NCBI GenBank assembly: GCA_029259995.1
Contig: JAJDEC010000195.1
Coordinates: 1-6,574, forward strand
Source of the DNA: Phycisphaerae bacterium
Lineage (GTDB): Bacteria; Planctomycetota; Phycisphaerae; UBA1845; UTPLA1
DNA length: 6,574 nucleotides
Reading direction: 5' to 3'
Position numbers and translations under genes: made by a program. A model generated the notes under the pieces. That model saw only the letters and a program-made list of their open reading frames with translations, was not told where the DNA came from and made no database searches. Every line of letters starts with the position of its first letter. Positions within the stretch are counted from its first letter, which is position 1. Shown one piece after another: positions 1 to 4,401 of the stretch.

Positions 1-206
1 CAATGGGATCGACGAGGGCCTTGAGCCCCTTCAGGCGCGCGACGAAATCCTGGGCGTCGGGTTTGTCCCAGAAGCCAGGCTCTCCCATCGTGGCTTCAAT
101 CTCGGCCAGCTGCTTCTTCTTGCCTGGAATGTCAAAGAGAGTCCCGGATCGAATAGATGCGAACCGCTAATTCGTCGACTGTGGGCGTGCCATCTGGCAT
201 CGGCAT
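1..206 (-). CDS. prfB: Peptide chain release factor 2 (RF2), 5' part, read through a +1 programmed frameshift
   Basis: RF2 recognises UGA and UAA stop codons in the ribosomal A site and triggers peptide release. Only the N-terminal part is in the window; the gene runs off the left edge. The zero frame starts at ATG 206-204, encodes 24 residues ending SIRDSL and meets TGA at 134-132. Skipping T134 opens a second frame that runs to the edge: DIPGKKKQLAEIEATMG, then EPGFWDKPDAQ. This matches the usual RF2 start, where a short leader ends in Leu, the next residue is Asp, and an AKKERLEEV-like helix and a Pro-x-x-W/F motif follow. ATG 206 is preferred over the in-frame ATG at 200 because AGGAG lies 9 nt upstream of it. 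The in-frame stop is a regulatory feature and not damage. The GGQ and SPF motifs lie outside the window. Identity is confident from the leader, the frameshift site and the downstream residues together. Confidence 0.93.
131..146 (-). promoter_or_regulatory. prfB: prfB +1 ribosomal frameshift site (CTT TGA C)
   Basis: Reading the minus strand, CGG GAC TCT CTT TGA C occupies 146-131. The slippery Leu codon CTT (137-135) is followed by in-frame TGA (134-132) and then C, which is the poor termination context used by bacterial prfB. Slipping from CUU to UUU moves the ribosome +1 to GAC. A weak internal Shine-Dalgarno-like stretch, GGGA at 145-142, lies 4 nt before CTT; it is weaker than the AGGGGG of E. 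coli. In the known mechanism, low RF2 slows termination at UGA and favours the shift, so RF2 controls its own level. Confidence 0.92.
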
Positions 207-215
207 GGTTAGTAT

Positions 216-220
216 CTCCT
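216..220 (-). promoter_or_regulatory. Ribosome binding site of prfB
   Basis: AGGAG on the minus strand (220-216) is separated by 9 nt from ATG at 206. This decides the start codon over the second in-frame ATG at 200, which would be 15 nt away. Confidence 0.8.
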
Positions 221-235
221 CGCTTGCTCGTATTT

Positions 236-264
236 ACTATAATTCGGCTTCGCGCCATCGGCAA
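236..264 (-). promoter_or_regulatory. Probable sigma70-type promoter of prfB
   Basis: On the minus strand, a -35-like TTGCCG (264-259) and a -10-like TATAGT (241-236) are separated by exactly 17 nt. They match the consensus hexamers at 4 of 6 and 5 of 6 positions. Transcription would begin near 229 and leave a leader of about 23 nt before the start codon, which contains the ribosome binding site. This is a prediction from consensus matching only. Confidence 0.6.
238..243 (+). promoter_or_regulatory. Candidate -10 element for the rightward phosphoesterase gene
   Basis: A perfect TATAAT lies on the plus strand in the divergent gap, about 57 nt before the proposed GTG start. No convincing -35 hexamer lies 16-18 nt upstream (215-220 is TCTCCT). 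It overlaps the -10 of the leftward prfB promoter by four bases. If real, the two promoters face back to back and RNA polymerase could occupy only one at a time. Confidence 0.35.
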
Positions 265-290
265 TTTCAAGCCGTTTGCAATTTAACTCC

Positions 291-294
291 GAGG
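291..294 (+). promoter_or_regulatory. Ribosome binding site supporting GTG start at 300
   Basis: GAGG at 291-294 is 5 nt upstream of GTG 300-302. This favours 300 over the upstream in-frame TTG at 276, which would place the site inside the coding region. Confidence 0.55.
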
Positions 295-299
295 CACGC

Positions 300-1568
300 G
301 TGACAGAATCCACTCCCCCCCTCGATTCGAACCCTTCCGGCCCTGATTCTCCGAAAAAAGTCTCGACCGCGCGGCGATTCGGAGCCATCCTCATTCTCGT
401 CGGCGCGATCGCGGGCGTGGCCGCATACAAGTATGACCGCGCCAATCGCCCCCGGATCCTGACGGGCCCGATGATCCAGATGCCGTCGCCCGACTCGCTA
501 TCGATCATCTGGACGGCCCGCGCACCCTTTGATGATGGCTCCGCCACGTTGATCGATCCCGACGGCGCCGAGTTGACGCAGTCCGTCGCCCGATCGTCTG
601 ATCGCTACGTCGCCACATTCAGCGATCTCACGCCCGGCAAGCCCTACACCTATTCCATCGCCAATCGCGGCATCCTCACCACACGGGCCGTCACCTCCGG
701 TACGCACAAGATCCGCATCACGCCCGCCCGCGCTGATTCGATTCGATTTCTCGCATTCGGCGATTCCGGCATCGGCAGCAACACGCAGACCAAACTCGCC
801 GGCGTCATGGCCGACACGAAGCCGGAACTCGTCGTTCACACGGGCGATCTGATCTATCCCGCGGGTGCCGAAAAAGACTTTGCGCCGAACTTCTACGAAC
901 CCTATCGCCGATTGATTGCGACCACGTTCTTCATGCCGTCGCTCGGCAATCACGACGTTGCAACGGAAAAAGGCGCCCCGCTGCTCCGGCAATTCGTCCT
1001 GCCGGAGAATGGCCCGACCGGCATCGAAGCCGAACGCAATTACTGGTTCGACTTTGGCCCAGCGCGATTCGTCGCCCTCGACACGAACATGGATGCCCAC
1101 GGCGGCGCGATTTCGCACGACCAGATGAAGACGACGATCGCTTCCTGGCTTCGAGAGGTACTGAAAGACTGCGACGCCCATTGGCGTATTGTGTACTTTC
1201 ATCACCCGTTCTACACGGGCAGCGCACACTCGGCCGAAGGCTCGGCCTTCGTCAAAGAGGCCTTTCTCGACGCCTTTGAGGAGTCCGGCGTGAATCTCGT
1301 CCTGTGCGGCCACAACCATCTCTATGAGCGAACGGCGCCGTTGCTGAAGGACAAGATCGTCCAGCCGGGCGAGGGCATTGTGTACATCACGACCGGCGCC
1401 GGCGGCGCGCGACGTTATCCCGAAGGCGACAACCCGCCGGAGTACATCGTGAAATTCGATGACGGCCAGTTCAGCTTTTCGTGCATCGACGTGACGCCGA
1501 CGAAACTCTCGTTCCGCCAGATCGGCGAAGACGGAAACGCCTTTGACGAATTCGAACTGGCAAAGTGA
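300..1568 (+). CDS. Membrane-anchored metallophosphoesterase, purple-acid-phosphatase-like
   Basis: This is a calcineurin-type dinuclear-metal phosphohydrolase, probably acting outside the cytoplasmic membrane on phosphate esters; the substrate cannot be read from sequence. The GTG start at 300 gives 422 residues and has GAGG 5 nt upstream. An in-frame TTG at 276 adds 8 residues but lacks such a site. Residues 1-26 are polar and end in RR. Residues 27-43 form a hydrophobic helix (signal anchor). About 52-142 resemble the fibronectin-like N-terminal domain of purple acid phosphatases. The catalytic domain follows with all metal-ligand motifs: GDSG (Asp155), GDLIYP (Asp183, Tyr186), GNHD (Asn217, His218), FHHP (His301/302) and GHNHLYER (His338, His340). 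The lipoprotein gene starts 85 nt after the stop on the same strand, so the two could be co-transcribed. Family assignment is firm; phosphatase versus phosphodiesterase is open. Confidence 0.88.
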   Translation: MTESTPPLDSNPSGPDSPKKVSTARRFGAILILVGAIAGVAAYKYDRANRPRILTGPMIQMPSPDSLSIIWTARAPFDDGSATLIDPDGAELTQSVARSSDRYVATFSDLTPGKPYTYSIANRGILTTRAVTSGTHKIRITPARADSIRFLAFGDSGIGSNTQTKLAGVMADTKPELVVHTGDLIYPAGAEKDFAPNFYEPYRRLIATTFFMPSLGNHDVATEKGAPLLRQFVLPENGPTGIEAERNYWFDFGPARFVALDTNMDAHGGAISHDQMKTTIASWLREVLKDCDAHWRIVYFHHPFYTGSAHSAEGSAFVKEAFLDAFEESGVNLVLCGHNHLYERTAPLLKDKIVQPGEGIVYITTGAGGARRYPEGDNPPEYIVKFDDGQFSFSCIDVTPTKLSFRQIGEDGNAFDEFELAK

Positions 1569-1605
1569 TCCTGTCGCCGCGCTTACGCGATCAGTCCGGA
1601 TTCAC

Positions 1606-1611
1606 TATATT
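1606..1611 (+). promoter_or_regulatory. Weak candidate -10 element before the lipoprotein gene
   Basis: TATATT at 1606-1611 sits in the 85-nt gap before the lipoprotein gene. The hexamer 17 nt upstream (TTACGC, 1583-1588) is a poor -35. The gene may have its own promoter or may only be read through from the phosphoesterase gene. Low confidence. Confidence 0.25.
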
Positions 1612-1639
1612 CCCATCCTGATGAAGACTCACTTGCACT

Positions 1640-1644
1640 GGAGG
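1640..1644 (+). promoter_or_regulatory. Ribosome binding site supporting GTG start at 1654
   Basis: GGAGG at 1640-1644 lies 9 nt before GTG 1654-1656. The in-frame ATG at 1621 has no purine-rich site in front of it, and the signal peptide begins directly at 1654, so both lines of evidence agree on the start. Confidence 0.75.
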
Positions 1645-1653
1645 CAACCGCCC

Positions 1654-2718
1654 GTGTTACGACTTACGACTCTTGCCGCTTTGTCCATGATTTCCCTGAT
1701 CGGCTGCGTTTCGCGCCAACCGTTCAATCTCTCCCCGATCTCGAAGCTCGAATCGGGCGAATCCGGGGCCGACGCCGAATCGAAGATCCTGACCAGCATC
1801 CGCCCCGTGACGGATTCTCGAATGGGATTTGCCCGTGCCGGCGAGGCCTACTTTTCGCCCGATGTGCGCAAAGTGATCTTCCAGGCGTCCGACACGACCG
1901 ACACGCCCTATCAGATGTACACGATCGATCTGGATGAGAATCGCAATCCCATCCGCAGTTCCGTCAAACAAGTCAGCCCCGGCGGCGGCGCCTGTACCTG
2001 CGGATATTTCCATCCGACGAAATCGAAAATCATCTATGGTTCAAGCTATCTCAAGCCCGACCTGCCGAACCCCAACAAGTACCAGCGCGAAGGCAGCAGC
2101 TATGCCTGGGACATGCCCGGTGGCATGGACATCATCGAAGCCAACCTGGACGGCTCGTCGCCCCGGCAACTGACAACCGAAAAAGGCTACGACGCCGAGT
2201 GCGGATTCAATCCTGCCGGCGATCGAATCGTCTTCAGTTCCGATCGCGACGGCGATCCCGATCTCTACACGATGGCCGCCGACGGCACCGACGTCCGGCA
2301 GATCACCAACCACGACGGCTACGACGGTGGCCCCTTCTTCTCCCCGGACGGCAAACGCATCATCTTTCGCGCCGATCGGAAAATGGACGATCATCTGCAA
2401 CTCTTCGTCATCAATGCAGACGGAACGGGCGAACGACAACTCACGCCGCACGGTGACGTCGTTCGCTGGGCCCCCTGGTGGCATCCCAACGGCCGCAGCA
2501 TCGTCTACGCCTCCAGCATCCACGGTCACTTCAACTACGAAGTCTATCTATTGAACATCGAGAGCGGAAAATTCACGCGCGTCACCTGGTCCCGCGGCTT
2601 CGACGGCCTGCCCGTCATCAGCCCGGACGGCAAGTCGATGATGTGGACGAGCAAACGAACGAAAGACGGCACAAGCCAGGTCTTCATCGCCGATTTCAAA
2701 CTGCCCGAAGGATTCTGA
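1654..2718 (+). CDS. TolB-like PD40 beta-propeller lipoprotein
   Basis: The product is a 354-residue lipid-anchored propeller protein with no visible catalytic motif; a binding or scaffold role in the envelope is inferred. From the GTG start the protein opens with a short signal peptide (MLRLTTLAALSMIS) and lipobox LIGC, making Cys18 the lipidated residue. Six PD40-type motifs follow at about residues 67-78, 119-128, 185-194, 229-238, 276-285 and 322-331 (for example FSPDGKRIIF), as expected for a six-bladed propeller. It lacks the N-terminal domain of classical Pal-associated TolB and is not next to tolQRA or pal, so it is not TolB itself. It looks like the widespread PD40 family in which CAYF-like, GYDAE, GYDGG and GFDG motifs recur; here these are CGYF, GYDAE, GYDGG and GFDG. 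Paired Cys114 and Cys116 lie in the second blade. An in-frame extension to 1543 would overlap the preceding gene and is unlikely. Confidence 0.85.
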   Translation: MLRLTTLAALSMISLIGCVSRQPFNLSPISKLESGESGADAESKILTSIRPVTDSRMGFARAGEAYFSPDVRKVIFQASDTTDTPYQMYTIDLDENRNPIRSSVKQVSPGGGACTCGYFHPTKSKIIYGSSYLKPDLPNPNKYQREGSSYAWDMPGGMDIIEANLDGSSPRQLTTEKGYDAECGFNPAGDRIVFSSDRDGDPDLYTMAADGTDVRQITNHDGYDGGPFFSPDGKRIIFRADRKMDDHLQLFVINADGTGERQLTPHGDVVRWAPWWHPNGRSIVYASSIHGHFNYEVYLLNIESGKFTRVTWSRGFDGLPVISPDGKSMMWTSKRTKDGTSQVFIADFKLPEGF

Positions 2719-2742
2719 TCGAGAAGGTTGTTCAACCCGCGC

Positions 2743-2767
2743 GATGGGACTGGCCCATCGTCAGCAC
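2743..2767 (+). repeat. Decayed copy of the 25-nt palindromic repeat
   Basis: This stretch matches copy A (2776-2800) at 18 of 25 positions in the same orientation and without gaps. It has instead acquired another hairpin: CGATGGG (2742-2748) pairs with CCCATCG (2754-2760) around loop ACTGG. That 7-bp stem starts 24 nt after the lipoprotein stop codon but has no T-run after it, so a classical intrinsic terminator is not supported. Confidence 0.45.
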
Positions 2768-2775
2768 AAGAGCGC

Positions 2776-2800
2776 TGTGGTACTGGCTCATAGCCAGTAC
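2776..2800 (+). repeat. 25-nt palindromic repeat, copy A
   Basis: The unit is TGTGG followed by a palindrome. The stem GTACTGGCT (2780-2788) pairs with AGCCAGTAC (2792-2800), 9 bp around loop CAT. It lies in the gap between the convergent lipoprotein and FAD-subunit genes, 50 nt before copy B. The flanking CGC before TGTGG is shared with copy B. Confidence 0.8.
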
Positions 2801-2816
2801 AAACGGGCGAAGCCGC

Positions 2817-2833
2817 GCACCACGCTGTGGTGC
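2817..2833 (+). repeat. Hairpin that overlaps and competes with copy B
   Basis: GCACCAC (2817-2823) is perfectly complementary to GTGGTGC (2827-2833), forming 7 bp around loop GCT. The right arm contains the TGTGG head and the first stem bases of copy B, so this hairpin and the copy B hairpin cannot form together. Seen directly in sequence; any function is unknown. Confidence 0.5.
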
Positions 2834-2850
2834 TGGCAAATAGCCAGCAC
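2826..2850 (+). repeat. 25-nt palindromic repeat, copy B
   Basis: TGTGG is followed by stem GTGCTGGC (2830-2837) and its partner GCCAGCAC (2843-2850), 8 bp around loop AAATA. It is directly oriented relative to copy A. It differs from A in the stem by one A-T to G-C pair swap, which keeps the pairing. Confidence 0.8.
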
Positions 2851-2930
2851 GAATCTCGCTGTCGCACTGCGGTTCTGAGACTCAGGAACAACGCAATTCG
2901 TATGCGACCCGCGCCGACTCTTTCAACAAC

Positions 2931-3746
2931 TTATCCGAACAGCCGATGATGAATCAATCGAGCCAGCACTTTGCGCCGATACTCCGCGTTTGAACGAATG
3001 TCATCAATCGGAGAAATGTCTTTCGAGAGCGTCTGTTCCAGCGCCACCGCCGAATCGAATCGATCGCCCCGCTCAAACGCGGCTTCCAGATGTCGACATC
3101 GCAGCACAACGGGCGCGACGCTGTTGGCCACGACGCGCCATCCTGCCGAATCCTTCACGATCGCGGCGCCGACTTTCGTGATCGCCTGCGCCTGCCGCGC
3201 CCCCACTTTGTGAAACCACTCGTGCGTTCGTTCGCGACGCGGCAGCCTGATCGCAACGATCAACTCATCATCGCGCCGCACACTCTTGCGATAGCCCGTG
3301 TAATATTCGTCGAGCCGAACTGCGCGACGCCCGGCCGCCGACGCAAGCACGACCTGCGCGTCATACGCCATCAGCACGGGGACACCGTCCGCAGCCGGCG
3401 AACCGTTGCCGATGTTGCCGGCCCATGTTCCGCGCGTCTGAATCTGAATCGCCCCGACCTGCCGCCCCGCCTCGACAAGCAACGGAAATTCCGACGACAC
3501 GTCCGCATGACAGATGACATCCCAATACGTCGTCATGGCGCCCAGTTCGAGCATGTCGTCATCGATCGTGATCCGCCGCAACGCCGGCGCCAGGCGGCAA
3601 ACGTCCATTAGACGCCAGTCATCCTTATCTCGCGCATGCCACGACACGCACAGATCCGTGCCGCCGGCAATCGGCGTCCACGGCACATCAGCGTCCGCCA
3701 TGATCGACAGCGCTTCATTCAAATTGGCAGGCCGAACAATATTCAA
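2931..3746 (-). CDS. FAD-binding (medium) subunit of a molybdenum hydroxylase
   Basis: This subunit takes electrons from the [2Fe-2S] clusters onto FAD and passes them to the final acceptor in xanthine-dehydrogenase/CO-dehydrogenase-type enzymes. The TTG start at 3746 gives 271 residues, close to the usual 270-300, and starts the protein at MNIVRPANLNEAL, the normal opening of the family. A weak GGTGA lies 7 nt upstream. FAD-contact motifs are present: AGGTD at 27-31, and a glycine/asparagine-rich segment AGNIGNGSPAAD at 109-120 (the equivalent of TIGGN...SPAAD). The C-terminal flavoprotein domain has KVGARQAQAITKVG at 180-193 and a closing helix with SNAEYRRKVLARLI, also typical. It is the last gene of the operon and is separated from the [2Fe-2S] gene by 190 nt with two hairpin repeats. 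An in-frame ATG at 3824 exists but would translate those repeats; I reject it as the start. Confidence 0.88.
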   Translation of the reverse strand: MNIVRPANLNEALSIMADADVPWTPIAGGTDLCVSWHARDKDDWRLMDVCRLAPALRRITIDDDMLELGAMTTYWDVICHADVSSEFPLLVEAGRQVGAIQIQTRGTWAGNIGNGSPAADGVPVLMAYDAQVVLASAAGRRAVRLDEYYTGYRKSVRRDDELIVAIRLPRRERTHEWFHKVGARQAQAITKVGAAIVKDSAGWRVVANSVAPVVLRCRHLEAAFERGDRFDSAVALEQTLSKDISPIDDIRSNAEYRRKVLARLIHHRLFG

Positions 3747-3753
3747 AGACAAT

Positions 3754-3758
3754 TCACC
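3754..3758 (-). promoter_or_regulatory. Weak ribosome binding site of the FAD-subunit gene
   Basis: GGTGA on the minus strand (3758-3754) lies 7 nt before TTG at 3746. It is weak, but the encoded N-terminus fits the family. An alternative TTG at 3752, two codons upstream, cannot be excluded. Confidence 0.4.
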
Positions 3759-3791
3759 CAGCTTCGACAATCGTGCAGCAAGCACCCAACG

Positions 3792-3816
3792 TGTGGAACC
3801 GGCCAATAGCCGGTTC
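3792..3816 (+). repeat. 25-nt palindromic repeat, copy C
   Basis: TGTGG is followed by stem GAACCGGC (3796-3803) pairing with GCCGGTTC (3809-3816), 8 bp around loop CAATA. It has the same orientation on the plus strand as copies A and B. Relative to A and B the fifth stem pair is C-G instead of T-A, changed on both arms. Confidence 0.8.
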
Positions 3817-3827
3817 AGATACAATCG

Positions 3828-3852
3828 TGTGGGACCGGCTAATAGCCGGTCC
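3828..3852 (+). repeat. 25-nt palindromic repeat, copy D
   Basis: TGTGG is followed by stem GGACCGGCT (3832-3840) pairing with AGCCGGTCC (3844-3852), 9 bp around loop AAT. It starts 36 nt after copy C in direct orientation. Relative to C the second stem pair is G-C instead of A-T, changed on both arms. Confidence 0.8.
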
Positions 3853-3936
3853 AGTACGACCCATTAGGCTGTTCCACACCAGAGTGCAAGAAACCACATC
3901 CCAACGAATACCGCCGACCGCGAAAATTCCAGGAAC

Positions 3937-4401
3937 TCACGATCGCCCCAGCACCTGTTCCAACCCCTCAATAATCCCGTCATAACCCGTGCATCGACAC
4001 AGATTCCCGCCCATGAACTCACGAACGTCCACGCGCTTCGCAATCTCCGGATGTTCCATCAACCAGCGGATCGACATCACGACGCCCGGCGTGCACGCAC
4101 CACACTGCGACGCCCCCGTTTTGTTCAACGTCTCCGCAATCGACGCATCCACACTCTCGATCGTCACAACTTCGCGACCTTCGACCTGAAACGCCGGCAC
4201 CAGACACGAATTGACCGGCTCGCCGTCCATGAAGACCGTACATGCGCCGCATTCCCCTTCGCCGCAACCTTCCTTCGTCCCCGTCGCGTCGCATCGCTCA
4301 CGCAATACGTCAAGCAATCGATCGTCGTCGCGCGCCCGACACGCCGCCTCCGCGCCGTTCAGCTTGAAGCGCAACTCAAAATGATTCAACTTTTCAGCCA
4401 T
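3937..4401 (-). CDS. [2Fe-2S] iron-sulfur (small) subunit of a molybdenum hydroxylase
   Basis: This subunit carries electrons from the molybdenum centre to FAD through two [2Fe-2S] clusters. The 154-residue length fits CoxS/XdhC-type subunits (about 150-170). The N-terminal plant-ferredoxin-like domain has Cys46, Cys51 and Cys54 (GCGEGECGACTV) plus Cys66. The C-terminal all-helical domain has Cys100 and Cys103 (QCGACTPG) and Cys135 and Cys137 (NLCRCTGY). All eight cluster ligands are present, so it looks functional. ATG 4401 is chosen because GAGGAG (4414-4409) lies 7 nt upstream; an in-frame TTG at 4416 would overlap that site. The start overlaps the end of the large-subunit gene by 8 nt (ATGGCTGA), which predicts translational coupling and a fixed ratio of the two subunits. 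Confidence 0.94.
   Translation of the reverse strand: MAEKLNHFELRFKLNGAEAACRARDDDRLLDVLRERCDATGTKEGCGEGECGACTVFMDGEPVNSCLVPAFQVEGREVVTIESVDASIAETLNKTGASQCGACTPGVVMSIRWLMEHPEIAKRVDVREFMGGNLCRCTGYDGIIEGLEQVLGRS

Larger units (their letters stand above)
2719..2930. other. Convergent intergenic region with repeat cluster
   Basis: This 212-bp stretch between the convergent stop codons contains the decayed repeat copy, copies A and B and the competing hairpin. From 2851 to 2930 I see only a short imperfect hairpin around 2872-2889 and no gene. No stem followed by a T-run is visible on either strand, so transcription from both sides either ends by Rho or uses these hairpins without a classical U-tract. 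Confidence 0.6.
3747..3936. other. Intra-operon spacer with two hairpin repeats
   Basis: The 190-nt gap between the [2Fe-2S] and FAD genes is long for genes whose products form one complex. It contains repeat copies C and D and a 9-bp inverted repeat, GTGTGGAAC at 3791-3799 and GTTCCACAC at 3871-3879. From 3880 to 3936 I see nothing recognisable. I find no clear promoter for the FAD gene. Confidence 0.6.

Noticed and set aside
132..134. In-frame TGA suggesting a prfB pseudogene
   Set aside because: The stop sits exactly at a CTT TGA C frameshift signal and the next frame continues the RF2 sequence, so it is regulated recoding and not decay.
498..1319. Long minus-strand open frame (273 codons) opposite the phosphoesterase
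   Set aside because: It lies antisense to a gene with intact catalytic motifs. Its translation is low-complexity Arg/Gly/Ala-rich with no recognisable domain, as expected of a GC-rich shadow frame.
1578..1589. CGCG-CTTA-CGCG hairpin as a terminator after the phosphoesterase gene
   Set aside because: Only 4 bp and no T-run; too weak to call.
1543..1653. Upstream in-frame starts for the lipoprotein (1543 and 1621)
   Set aside because: They would place 37 or 11 extra residues before a clean signal peptide and lipobox, have no ribosome site, and the first overlaps the preceding gene.
1654..2718. Calling the lipoprotein tolB
   Set aside because: It is a lipoprotein lacking the TolB N-terminal domain, and no tol-pal genes are adjacent; PD40 repeats alone do not define TolB.
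2478..2843. Plus-strand open frame across the lipoprotein 3' end and the repeat region
   Set aside because: Arg/His-rich out-of-frame reading of a clear gene that continues into hairpin repeats; no ribosome site or domain.
2872..2889. Imperfect hairpin (GTTCTG/CAGGAAC) as a terminator for the FAD gene
   Set aside because: The stem has a bulge and no T-run follows in either direction; not distinguishable from chance.
2776..3852. Repeats considered as a CRISPR array
   Set aside because: Only two pairs almost 1 kb apart, unequal spacing (50 and 36 nt start to start), palindromes that vary between copies, and no cas gene.
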